Source of the DNA: Candidatus Stahliibacteriota bacterium
GTDB taxonomy: Bacteria; Hydrothermota; Tepidihabitantia; SM23-42
NCBI GenBank assembly: GCA_004376785.1
Contig: SOIY01000055.1
Location: 1-12,380 of the forward strand
Direction of reading: 5' to 3'
DNA: 12,380 bases
Part shown: positions 1 to 7,325 of the stretch, in pieces
How the letters are laid out: each line of letters starts with the position of its first letter
Numbering within the stretch: the stretch's first letter is position 1
Position numbers and translations under genes: made by a program
Notes under the pieces: model-generated
What the model was told of the DNA's origin: nothing
The model's input: only the letters and a program-made list of their open reading frames with translations
The model's database searches: none

Positions 1-36
1 TGGTGCTTGGAATTTGAATTTTATGTATTCTGTATC

Positions 37-71
37 TATCTACTGACTACTGTCTACTAACTACTATCTAC
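37..71. repeat. Five-unit 7-bp tandem repeat overlapping the corC-like 3' end
   Basis: Five units in perfect phase lie at 37-43, 44-50, 51-57, 58-64 and 65-71: TATCTAC, TGACTAC, TGTCTAC, TAACTAC, TATCTAC. The consensus is TRNCTAC, or GTAGNYA on the minus strand. Only the second and third positions vary. The array runs into the minus-strand CBS-domain gene and supplies its last four codons (VDSS) and its TAG stop at 57-59. Bases 1-36 are AT-rich and show no other gene or hairpin. What the array does is unknown. Confidence 0.85.
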
Positions 72-797
72 TTTCTTCACTTTCACTTTACTTATCTTCC
101 TTCTCGTTCCCTCCAAAACTAAAAATCTCAAATTTTTATAGGTAATTTCCTCGCCAACCTTTGGTATACGGTCGGCATTTTTTAATATTAATCCATTAAC
201 TGTTGATATATCATCCTCATCTATTGTCATATTGAAATATTCAGAAAAATCATCCAACTCCATTCTTGTATTCACAATATACTCTTTATCAGAAATTTTT
301 TCGATAAAAGATTTCTTTCTTTTATCGAATTCATCTTCAATATCCCCAACAATTTCCTCTATTAAATCCTCAATCGTAATGATCCCTGAAACACCGCCAA
401 ATTCATCTATTACAACACCAAGCGAAATTCTGAGTCTCTGCAGCTCAAGAAATACATCCAGGGCAGGACGGTCTTCGTAAACAAAATGAGGAAACCTGAC
501 AAATTCGACAACTGGATAACTTTTGTATTCATTCCAGAAAGAAAGAATATCTTTAATAAAAAGGACGCCAATAATCTGGTCCATATTGTTAAAAAATACC
601 GGGTATCGTGAATAATGATATTTTTTATAAGCGAAAATAACATCGCTAAGGTTCTTATTATAGGAAAATGCAACAATCTCATTGGTCGGTACTATAATCT
701 TATTGACTTCCCGCTTTTTTATCGCGAGTATTTCTTCGATCATTCTTCTTTCTGTTTTAGAAATCTTGCTGAGATCTAAATTTTTATTTTTGGACAT
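57..797 (-). CDS. CorC/HlyC-family CBS-domain protein without a membrane domain
   Basis: This 246-aa soluble protein has a CBS-pair (about residues 33-88 and 97-152) followed by a CorC_HlyC domain (about 165-243). The hallmark of the family lies at 128-157: VVIDEFGG, then SGIITIEDL, then EEIVGDIEDE. In related proteins the CBS pair binds adenine nucleotides and the C-terminal domain accompanies divalent-metal (Mg/Co) transport. Here the DUF21 membrane domain is absent and no transmembrane segment is visible, as in E. coli CorC. It is the last gene of the long minus-strand operon, 28 nt after the bifunctional-nuclease gene. The ATG at 797 has no obvious Shine-Dalgarno site. Its last codons are made of a 7-bp tandem repeat. 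Family assignment is firm; the function in ion transport or elsewhere is not. Confidence 0.9.
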   Translation of the reverse strand: MSKNKNLDLSKISKTERRMIEEILAIKKREVNKIIVPTNEIVAFSYNKNLSDVIFAYKKYHYSRYPVFFNNMDQIIGVLFIKDILSFWNEYKSYPVVEFVRFPHFVYEDRPALDVFLELQRLRISLGVVIDEFGGVSGIITIEDLIEEIVGDIEDEFDKRKKSFIEKISDKEYIVNTRMELDDFSEYFNMTIDEDDISTVNGLILKNADRIPKVGEEITYKNLRFLVLEGTRRKISKVKVKKVDSS

Positions 798-825
798 TAA
801 CTAAGTCTTGACTTATACTAAATTA

Positions 826-1308
826 TTATTTGCTGAAGTTAAAATCTCCAAACTGTTCTGGTTTCGTATTCCTTAAACGACGCTTCAATTGTGGTCCACT
901 CTTGTCTCCCTGAAGTATTATACCATTTTCATTCATAACTTTTGGATCAACGAAAATTGCACTCTTAGTGCGTAAGGCAAGCGCTATTGAATCTGATGGA
1001 CGTGCATCAATCGCAAAAACTTTACCATCGGTTTCAATATATATTTTAGCAAAATATGTCTCATTTTTCAACTCTGCTATGATTATTTTGGCTATTTTTG
1101 CCTGGAATGTATCGATAATAAGTTTCAGCAGATCGTGTGTCAACGGTCTCGGTGATTTCATCCCTTGAAGCGAATAAGCAATAGCCAATGCTTCAGGTTC
1201 ACCTATCCATATTGGTAGTGTTCGCTCCCCATATTTTTCTTTCAACAATACAACGAAGTTATTATACTGTTTGTCTTCTACAACAGCGTTAACAGAAACC
1301 TCTAAAAT
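826..1308 (-). CDS. Bifunctional nuclease-family (BFN/DUF151) protein, probable ATT start
   Basis: This is a 160-aa protein if it starts at the ATT at 1306-1308. It belongs to the BFN/DUF151 family. Visible family signatures are VVLLKEKYGERTLPIWIGEPEA near residues 19-40 (LPIWIG is the hallmark), then a run of RPLTHDLL, and DARPSDSIALALR, which is highly conserved. Plant and bacterial members have been reported to have RNase/DNase activity, but the physiological role in bacteria is unclear. The first canonical-type start (TTG at 1248) would remove 20 residues, ILEVSVNAVVEDKQYNNFVV, which match the usual BFN first strand (M-hydrophobic-EV-V--V--D). The reading frame is open back to the rplI stop, which is in the same frame and directly adjacent. 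A strong AAGGAG lies 5 nt upstream of the ATT. It is followed by the CBS-domain gene. Confidence 0.85.
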   Translation of the reverse strand: MLEVSVNAVVEDKQYNNFVVLLKEKYGERTLPIWIGEPEALAIAYSLQGMKSPRPLTHDLLKLIIDTFQAKIAKIIIAELKNETYFAKIYIETDGKVFAIDARPSDSIALALRTKSAIFVDPKVMNENGIILQGDKSGPQLKRRLRNTKPEQFGDFNFSK

Positions 1309-1319
1309 CTAAGCTCCTT
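1306..1319 (-). promoter_or_regulatory. Shine-Dalgarno and rare AUU start for the BFN gene
   Basis: On the minus strand AAGGAG (1314-1319) is followed by CTTAG and then ATT (1306-1308). The spacing is 5 nt and the TAG of rplI forms the spacer. No ATG, GTG, TTG or CTG occurs in this frame between the rplI stop and the TTG at 1248, and that TTG has no Shine-Dalgarno site. AUU is a known rare initiator (infC in E. coli). The choice is inferred from spacing and from the conserved N-terminal family sequence. Confidence 0.65.
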
Positions 1320-1758
1320 CTTCTAACAAAATGAACTTAAAGGTTGCATCGATATTTTCGCCAAGATGGACTTTTATATCATACACCCCGGGATGTTTTA
1401 TTGGTTCGTCAAGAACAATATTTTTCTTATCAATCTCAAAACCTTCGGATTTCAGAAGCTCGGCTAAATCATGAGAAGTAATGCTACCAAAAGATTTACC
1501 TTCAATTCCTGTTTTGATCGTTGTCTTAATGCTCGTGCTATTAATTTGTTCCGCAAGCCCCATACTCATTTTTTTTATCTTCTCGATCTTTTTAGAGAAA
1601 CGTTTTTTATTCTTCTCTAATCCTTGTATATTTGCCTCAGTAGCGGGAATTGCAAGGTTCCTGCGAAATAGATAATTCCTTGCATAACCATCTTTCACAG
1701 ACACAATATCAAAAGGTTTTCCAAGTCTTTCTACTGGTTTTAATAAAATTATCTTCAT
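1309..1758 (-). CDS. rplI: 50S ribosomal protein L9
   Basis: This 149-aa protein has the standard length and architecture of bacterial L9. An N-terminal rRNA-binding domain (MKIILLKPVERLGKPFD, with GYARNYLFRRNLAIPAT at about 24-40) is followed by a long charged connecting helix (about 45-75) rich in Lys/Glu. The C-terminal domain starts near residue 78 and contains GIEGKSFGSITSHDLAE and HPGVYDIKVHLGE. L9 sits at the base of the L1 stalk on the large subunit and helps keep frame. The ATG shares one base with the rpsR stop (TAATG), so translation is coupled. Its TAG stop directly abuts the BFN gene in the same frame, and its last codons provide that gene's ribosome-binding site. Confidence 0.97.
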   Translation of the reverse strand: MKIILLKPVERLGKPFDIVSVKDGYARNYLFRRNLAIPATEANIQGLEKNKKRFSKKIEKIKKMSMGLAEQINSTSIKTTIKTGIEGKSFGSITSHDLAELLKSEGFEIDKKNIVLDEPIKHPGVYDIKVHLGENIDATFKFILLEEGA

Positions 1759-1970
1759 TATTTTATTTCGTACGGCAACAGTGCAATCTCACGTGCACGT
1801 TTAATTGCCTGTGCAAGTCGTCTTTGATGAGATGAACAAAGCCTCGTAATTCTTGCACCCAAAATTTTCCCGCGCTCATTTATGAAACCTTTAAGAAGCG
1901 AGGTATCTTTATAGTCAATCTCATCTATTTTATTTTTGCAAAAACGACATCTTCTTTTCTTCTTTCCCAT
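1758..1970 (-). CDS. rpsR: 30S ribosomal protein S18, zinc-binding type
   Basis: S18 of 70 aa, starting MGKKKRRCRFC. An ATG at 1976 would add two residues, but AAAAAGGA lies directly against it and sits 6 nt before the ATG at 1970, so 1970 is preferred. The conserved core (YKDTSLLKGFINERGKILG, then RITRLCSSHQRRLAQAIKRAR) is intact. Cys8 and Cys11 (CRFC), with Cys45 and His48 (CSSH), form a CxxC...CxxH set that marks the zinc-binding C+ form of S18. S18 binds S6 on the small-subunit platform. The gene lies 33 nt after ssb and overlaps rplI by one base. Confidence 0.96.
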   Translation of the reverse strand: MGKKKRRCRFCKNKIDEIDYKDTSLLKGFINERGKILGARITRLCSSHQRRLAQAIKRAREIALLPYEIK

Positions 1971-2003
1971 TATCATTCCTTTTTAGCTTTATCTTGAATC
2001 ATT

Positions 2004-2441
2004 TTAAAATGGTGTTTCAATATCTCCCACATCCTTAGCCTCGTTTCCAGTTTCCGCAGGAACTTCTGTATCTGTCACCTCTTCTTCCTTTGGCGGCAGA
2101 TCAAGAAACTGAATACGACGAGCAACAACCTCAATCGCTGAACGCTTGTCTCCCTGACTTGTTTCCCATTGTCTTGACCTTAAATTGCCATCAATAAGGA
2201 CAGCACTACCTTTCTTAAGATAATCGTTGGCAGCTTCTGCCTGGCGTTGCCAAGCTACGATATTGATAAACAACGTCTCCTCTTGCCATTCGCCTGTCTC
2301 ACGATTCTTAAAACGTCGCGAGCAAGCAATTCGAAAATCACAGACCGGCGCCCCTTTCTGCGTATATCTTAACTCAGGATCGGCAACCAATCTCCCAGTT
2401 AAGTATACTGCATTGAGATAACCAAGACGGAGTGGCTTCAT
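2004..2441 (-). CDS. ssb: Single-stranded DNA-binding protein
   Basis: SSB of 145 aa. It has one OB-fold (about residues 8-114) with the typical LTGRLVADPELRYTQKGAPV, FRIACSR, the ETLFINIVAWQRQAE strand and the LKKGSAVLIDGNLRSRQW segment. An acidic, disordered linker ends in the tip DIETPF (140-145), which docks replication and repair proteins. It coats ssDNA as a tetramer during replication, repair and recombination. The start is the ATG at 2441, which overlaps the rpsF stop by 4 nt (ATGA). A strong AGGAGG inside the end of rpsF lies 9 nt upstream. The rpsF-ssb-rpsR order is the classical bacterial cluster. Confidence 0.96.
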   Translation of the reverse strand: MKPLRLGYLNAVYLTGRLVADPELRYTQKGAPVCDFRIACSRRFKNRETGEWQEETLFINIVAWQRQAEAANDYLKKGSAVLIDGNLRSRQWETSQGDKRSAIEVVARRIQFLDLPPKEEEVTDTEVPAETGNEAKDVGDIETPF

Positions 2442-2731
2442 TTTTTCTTTCCTCCTAAAAATATAATAAAACGTAAAATATCTTCCTTGTGTTTCAGTGC
2501 TTCTTTTATCTTTGTAATGGCTAATGGCTGTGCAGTAAACTGATAGTTGACATATACTCCTTCATTAAATTTCTTTATTGGATATGCCAGGGTTTTTTTG
2601 CCCAAATTATCAAACTTTACTTCACCTTTTCCGCGAGTCTCAATTGTTTTCTCAACACTTTTAATCTCTTTTTCGAGTTTTTCCTCAGCCACACCAGGAC
2701 TAAAGATAAACATTGCCTCATAGTTTTTCAT
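2438..2731 (-). CDS. rpsF: 30S ribosomal protein S6
   Basis: S6 of 97 aa, with the family pattern NYEAMFIFSPG at the N-terminus, LGKKTLAYPIKKFNEGVYVNYQF (about 43-65) and the last strand EDILRFIIF. It pairs with S18 on the 30S platform. The ATG overlaps the mvhD stop by 4 nt, and AAGGA lies 7 nt before it inside mvhD. In many bacteria rpsF heads its operon behind an S6:S18-binding mRNA leader. Here no leader exists because the gene is coupled to mvhD, and the last 70 bases of mvhD show no CCG-bearing hairpin of that kind. Confidence 0.96.
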   Translation of the reverse strand: MKNYEAMFIFSPGVAEEKLEKEIKSVEKTIETRGKGEVKFDNLGKKTLAYPIKKFNEGVYVNYQFTAQPLAITKIKEALKHKEDILRFIIFLGGKKK

Positions 2732-3147
2732 ACACTATTCCTTTTCAACGAACCTAATTTTTTAATTTCTTCAGTAAATTCCTTGATCACCTTAGTAAAT
2801 TTTTCACCTTCAGCAGCTGAAATCCACTCGAGCCTCAGCCTCTTTACATCAATACCCATCTCTTTTAGTAAATTATGTAAAAGTGCTACTCTTCTTGCTG
2901 TCTTATAGTTCCCATCCTGATAATGACAATCACCAAAGTGACAACCACCAATCAACACTCCATCTGCACCACTTTTAAATGCATGTAGTATGTGTTGTGG
3001 ATCTATCCGGGAAGAGCAGAAAAATCGAATAGGTATAACATTGGCAGGATATTTTTTCCTTGATGTCCCGGCTAAATCAGCAGCTGCTGAAGTACACCAT
3101 TTACAGAAGAATCCAATTATTTTTGGTTCAAAGTTTCCTTTGTTCAT
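2728..3147 (-). CDS. mvhD: MvhD-like [2Fe-2S] electron-transfer subunit (hydrogenase delta/HdrD-linker type)
   Basis: This 139-aa protein is of the MvhD family, the [2Fe-2S] subunit that passes electrons from a hydrogenase or dehydrogenase into HdrA. The family pattern is complete: FFCKWC (Cys15, Cys18), AADLAGTSR, RFFCSSRIDP (Cys44), AFKSGADGVLIGGCHFGDCHYQDGNY (Cys69, Cys74) and RLRLEWISAAEG near the C-terminus. The ATG at 3147 overlaps the hdrA stop (ATGA), with GGGGAG just upstream. The 3' end is in turn coupled to rpsF. No MvhA/MvhG hydrogenase, formate dehydrogenase or FlxABCD gene is in the window, so the electron donor must be elsewhere, or the NAD(P)H domain fused in HdrA supplies it. 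Confidence 0.93.
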   Translation of the reverse strand: MNKGNFEPKIIGFFCKWCTSAAADLAGTSRKKYPANVIPIRFFCSSRIDPQHILHAFKSGADGVLIGGCHFGDCHYQDGNYKTARRVALLHNLLKEMGIDVKRLRLEWISAAEGEKFTKVIKEFTEEIKKLGSLKRNSV

Positions 3148-6100
3148 TTCTCCCCTAATGCTGTTACAACCATCTCTTCTATTTGCCGGTCAATGAGATT
3201 TCGCTGTTGAGCTGCGCCAGAAGGACAGGCAGCACTGCATGAACCGCAACCCTGACAAAGCGACTCGATGACCTTAACGATCATTTTTTCTTTATCAAGT
3301 TCTCTTGCGTTATAAGGACAGACACCTACACAAATGCTGCAACCAGAACACAAATCCTCATCCACGCCAGCTATTGTTGGTTCAAAGGTAATCTCCTTTT
3401 GTGTAAGAATTGCTATTGCCTTACTTGCAGCACCTGACGCCTGAGCCACAACTTCTGGGATATCCTTTGGACCCTGGGCAGCACCGGCAAGAAAAATACC
3501 AGCAGTCTGACTTTCAACCGGCCTCAATTTTGGATGGGCTTCTGTAAGAAATTCATTAGCATCACACTGTATCTTTAGCCTTCTCACTAAATCCTCACTC
3601 TCCTGTTTTGGTACCATACCTAAGGCGAGTACAACCATGTCTGCCTCTACCTCTACTTGTTTTCCTGATAGGGTATCTGCACCAAGAACAATGATTCTAC
3701 CATTGTCCTGATAAACCTTTGAAACCTTACCACGGATATAAATCGTACCTTCGTCAGTTACACGGTTATAGAATTCCTCATACCCCTTACCTGCAGTTCT
3801 AACATCAATATAGAATATTATAGGTTCTCCATCAGGGACACGATGTTTGTAAAGAAGCGCATGCTTAGCAGTATACATACAACAGATCTTTGAACAATAT
3901 TCTAAATGGTTTTCTTTATCCCTTGAGCCCGCGCACTGAATAAAGACTACCCGCTTAGGTACTTTACCATCAGAAATTCTTTTCACATCACCGGTTGTAG
4001 GACCTGACGCCGATAATAACCTCTCAAATTGTAATGAAGTAATTACATCCGGTATCGAACCATAACCATATTCCTTTAGCTTATCTGGGCTGTAGAGATC
4101 AAAACCCGTAGCAACAACTATTGCACCAACATCAAATTCCAAAATTTTATCATCTAAATCATGTGCAATTGCATTCGGTTCACAAACCTTATCACATTGG
4201 AAACACTCACAACAGATTGCGCAGTTGAGACACCTTTCTACCTCTTTTTTAACAGTGTTTTCATCTAAACCGAGTTCAACTTCATCAAATCCCTTGCGTT
4301 TATCCTGTTTTAGTTTTGGCATTTTAGACCTGGGAATTTTCTCTTTGCGTTTCAACTCCTCGGGGGCAGGACGGCCTTTGTGATATTCCTTACGTTCAAT
4401 CTTTATACCTCTAATATTTGCATCAATTGCCTCTGCTGCCATCTTACCTGCTGCTACTGCCTCAATTACTGTAGCTGGACCCGAAACTAAATCACCGCCA
4501 CCATAAACACCTTTCACCGTGGTCTCAAGTGTATCTGGATCTACAACCAATGTACCCCATTTTGTCCTCTCAAATTCAGATGGCAACCAATCTGTCCTTG
4601 GCCGCTGAGAGATTGCCAATATAATATTGTCAACAGGAATTTTAAATTCACTATGTTCAATTGGTATCGGACGCCTTCTACCTGATGCATCAGGTGTTCC
4701 GAGTTCCATACGTATACACTCTATTTCTTGAACTTTATTTGTACCAAAAACTTTAGTGGGTGCAACAAGGAATTCAATCTTTATCCCTTCTTTCTCGGCC
4801 TCATCAACTTCCCAAGCATTGGCTGGCATCTCTCTTCGTGAACGGCGATATAAAATTGCAACATCACTGCCAAGCCTCTTTGCCACCCGTGCAGCATCTA
4901 CTGCTGCATTACCACCTCCAATTACAGCAACCTTCTTTCCCAGGGTAACTTTTTCATCTATATTTACTTTTTTAAGGAAATCTAGACAATGAATTACTCC
5001 ATTAAGATCTTCACCCTCAACATTCAGTTTCATTTCTTCATAGGCACCAGTAGCAAGAAATAAGGCACGGAAATTTTTCCTTAGATCCTCAATAGTCACT
5101 GTCTCACCAACCTTTACACCATTCTTAACCTCTACACCAAAAGATTTTATATAATCAATATCTGCCTGTACCGAATCCCGCGGTAATCGAAATTCAGGTA
5201 TTCCCAAAACAAGCATTCCACCTGTAACTTTTTCTGCCTCATAGACAGTTACTTGATAATTCCTTTTTGCAAGAAAATATGCACAAGAAAGTCCACCGGG
5301 TCCAGCTCCAATAACTGCAATCCTTTCGCCCGTGGTTTTTCTCTGTTCTAAAGGATACGAACCAACATCGGCGATAAATCTCTTTAACGAGGCAATTGCA
5401 ATGGGTTCATCAACCTCACACCTAACACAATCAGATTCGCATGGATGGTTGCAAACTCGACCACAGACGCTCGCAAATGGATTGGCCTCTCGTTCAAGCT
5501 CCAGTGCTTCTTTATATTTCCCGGCGCGAATTAATGCAATATATCCCTGTACATTAACCCCAGCTGGACATGCAATACGACAGGGTGCTTGACCAAGTTT
5601 AGAGATTGTGTATCTATTAGGCACTGCTTGAGGAAAAGGGCGATAGATAGCTTTCCTTGTAGTTAAATTACACTCAAATTCATTGTCAGTGGAAACAGGA
5701 CAAACCAATTCGCATTCGCCACATCCATTACACTTTTCCCAATCAATAAATGGCGACTTTTGTTTCACTTTAACATTGAAATTACCAACTGAACCTGAAA
5801 TCTCTTCCACTTCGCTATAAGTCAACAATTTTATTTTGTCATTTTGGGCGACCTCAACCATCTTAGGAGTCATAATACATTGGGAACAATCGAGTGTCGG
5901 AAACGTCTCAGAAAGTTGTATCATATGTCCACCAATAGATGGTGACTTCTCAACGAGAATTGTTTCAACACCAGCATTTGCAATATCCAGTGCGGCTTGA
6001 ATTCCTGCAATACCACCACCAATTACCAATGCCCTTTTTGTAACATCTACAAAGATCGGCTCCAATGGTTCATCGTATCTTACCTTTTCAATTATAGTCT

Positions 6101-6458
6101 TAATAATTTGTAAGGCCTTTTTTGACCCAATTTCTCGGTCATCATGAACCCAGGAACAATGTTCTCGAATATTTGCCATTTCACACACATATCGGTTGAG
6201 CCCCCCACGTTCTGAAGTATTTCTAAAGGTATTTTCGTGTAAAGTCGGTGAACAGGCTGCAACCACAACAGCATCGAGATGCTTTTCTTTAATTGCATTT
6301 ACAACAAGATTCTGTCCGGGGTCTGAACACATGTACTTATAATTCTCAACATGCACAATCCCTGGATATTTTTTAATTTCTTCGGTCAATGCCTCAACAT
6401 CAACAGTCTTGGCAATATTAATACCGCAATGGCAAATAAAGACACCAATCTTCTTCAT
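3144..6458 (-). CDS. hdrA: HdrA-type flavoprotein with inserted NfnB/GltD-like NAD(P)H oxidoreductase
   Basis: A 1104-aa fusion, longer than plain HdrA (about 650 aa). Domains in order: HdrA N-terminal region with Cys9, Cys11, Cys44 and Cys69; FAD fold GGGIAG (147-152) and LDCSQCIMTPKM (190-200); a [4Fe-4S] site CNGCGECELVCP (Cys243, 246, 249, 253) and the HdrA run RKAIYRPFPQAVP. The insert, about 288-690, has an N-terminal Fe-S domain (Cys293, 297, 332, 336, 340, 344, 347), FAD fold GAGPGG (384-389) and NAD(P)H fold GGGNAA (514-519) with Arg538-Arg539, which suggests NADPH. HdrA then resumes with a Cys-rich stretch (743-759), QCAGSRDKENHLEYC, and two ferredoxin clusters (Cys1037-1047 and Cys1068-1078). 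HdrA is the flavin subunit that can bifurcate electrons. The insertion is within HdrA, not at an end. It overlaps hdrB and mvhD by 4 nt each. AAAGGAG precedes the ATG. Confidence 0.93.
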   Translation of the reverse strand: MKKIGVFICHCGINIAKTVDVEALTEEIKKYPGIVHVENYKYMCSDPGQNLVVNAIKEKHLDAVVVAACSPTLHENTFRNTSERGGLNRYVCEMANIREHCSWVHDDREIGSKKALQIIKTIIEKVRYDEPLEPIFVDVTKRALVIGGGIAGIQAALDIANAGVETILVEKSPSIGGHMIQLSETFPTLDCSQCIMTPKMVEVAQNDKIKLLTYSEVEEISGSVGNFNVKVKQKSPFIDWEKCNGCGECELVCPVSTDNEFECNLTTRKAIYRPFPQAVPNRYTISKLGQAPCRIACPAGVNVQGYIALIRAGKYKEALELEREANPFASVCGRVCNHPCESDCVRCEVDEPIAIASLKRFIADVGSYPLEQRKTTGERIAVIGAGPGGLSCAYFLAKRNYQVTVYEAEKVTGGMLVLGIPEFRLPRDSVQADIDYIKSFGVEVKNGVKVGETVTIEDLRKNFRALFLATGAYEEMKLNVEGEDLNGVIHCLDFLKKVNIDEKVTLGKKVAVIGGGNAAVDAARVAKRLGSDVAILYRRSRREMPANAWEVDEAEKEGIKIEFLVAPTKVFGTNKVQEIECIRMELGTPDASGRRRPIPIEHSEFKIPVDNIILAISQRPRTDWLPSEFERTKWGTLVVDPDTLETTVKGVYGGGDLVSGPATVIEAVAAGKMAAEAIDANIRGIKIERKEYHKGRPAPEELKRKEKIPRSKMPKLKQDKRKGFDEVELGLDENTVKKEVERCLNCAICCECFQCDKVCEPNAIAHDLDDKILEFDVGAIVVATGFDLYSPDKLKEYGYGSIPDVITSLQFERLLSASGPTTGDVKRISDGKVPKRVVFIQCAGSRDKENHLEYCSKICCMYTAKHALLYKHRVPDGEPIIFYIDVRTAGKGYEEFYNRVTDEGTIYIRGKVSKVYQDNGRIIVLGADTLSGKQVEVEADMVVLALGMVPKQESEDLVRRLKIQCDANEFLTEAHPKLRPVESQTAGIFLAGAAQGPKDIPEVVAQASGAASKAIAILTQKEITFEPTIAGVDEDLCSGCSICVGVCPYNARELDKEKMIVKVIESLCQGCGSCSAACPSGAAQQRNLIDRQIEEMVVTALGEK

Positions 6459-7318
6459 AATAAAGTATACTCCTTTAATAAATTTATTGGCGAGACCTTA
6501 TTTTGTTCTAACCCAAGATTCTCCTCTTCCACACCGAGTGCAATGGCAAGAATTTGTGAAAAATAGAAGATAGGGATTTCATTAAATTCTGAATGGGCTA
6601 TTTTTATCTTCTTTTGCAAGGCATCAAGATTATAATGACATAATGGACAGGACGTAACAATCGCTTCTGCCCCATTACCCTGGGCATTCTTTAAAAGCTT
6701 GTATGAAGCATCAACAGCAGCATCTGGTGAATTGACAACGAGATAAGAACCACAGCACTCAACTTTGAACGGAAAATCTATCGGTGTTGCACCGATTAAA
6801 CTCACAAAATCCTCAAAAATAGTAGGTGACTCAGGGTCATCAAATTGGACTTCTTCTTTTGGTCTTAATAGAAGACAGCCATAATAACAACCAAGTTTCA
6901 AGCCCTTTAAATCCTTCTTTAATTTATCTTTAAAAAGTTCTTTATTATCCCTGAAGAATTCGAGTGGATGGATAACTTCTTCATTGCCATCATAAGATTC
7001 CTCAAGATGTTCATTTATAATCTCTAAAGCCTCAGGATCCTGTTTAAGTATGTAATTTGCTCTTTTTAGTGTATTATAACATATTGAACAGGGTACGATA
7101 ACTTTTCCGTCCTCATTCTGTGCCTTTGCCAGTATTCTTAAAGGTGCAATTAAGGACATACGATTATCATGGGCAAGATTAAATGTTGTACCACAACAAT
7201 ACCAATGTGGTAATTCATTGAGTTTTACACCAAGTGCCCCAAATGATTTATGCAAAGATGTATTTAAAGGCTTTGCCTTTGTATATAAGGTACAACCAGG
7301 ATAATATGGTAATTCCAT
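6455..7318 (-). CDS. hdrB: HdrB-like subunit with two CCG domains
   Basis: HdrB of 287 aa. In methanogens this subunit reduces the disulfide using two non-cubane [4Fe-4S] clusters. Both CCG motifs are complete: Cys9-x31-Cys41Cys42-x34-Cys77-x2-Cys80, and Cys148-x39-Cys188Cys189-x34-Cys224-x2-Cys227, with an extra Cys144. The N-terminus MELPYYPGCTLYTK fits the family start, so the ATG at 7318 is chosen over a GTG at 7351 that would add 11 residues and overlap hdrC. The gene follows hdrC by 7 nt and overlaps hdrA by 4 nt. Its natural acceptor in a bacterium is unknown, because coenzyme M-coenzyme B disulfide is not expected here. Confidence 0.93.
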   Translation of the reverse strand: MELPYYPGCTLYTKAKPLNTSLHKSFGALGVKLNELPHWYCCGTTFNLAHDNRMSLIAPLRILAKAQNEDGKVIVPCSICYNTLKRANYILKQDPEALEIINEHLEESYDGNEEVIHPLEFFRDNKELFKDKLKKDLKGLKLGCYYGCLLLRPKEEVQFDDPESPTIFEDFVSLIGATPIDFPFKVECCGSYLVVNSPDAAVDASYKLLKNAQGNGAEAIVTSCPLCHYNLDALQKKIKIAHSEFNEIPIFYFSQILAIALGVEEENLGLEQNKVSPINLLKEYTLL

Positions 7319-7325
7319 TTCTAAT

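Noticed and set aside
37..71. CRISPR array
   Set aside because: Units are only 7 bp and have no spacers.
826..1758. rplI and the BFN gene as a single read-through fusion across the in-frame TAG
   Set aside because: The CBS-domain gene also uses TAG as its stop, both proteins match full-length single families, and a good Shine-Dalgarno site supports separate initiation.
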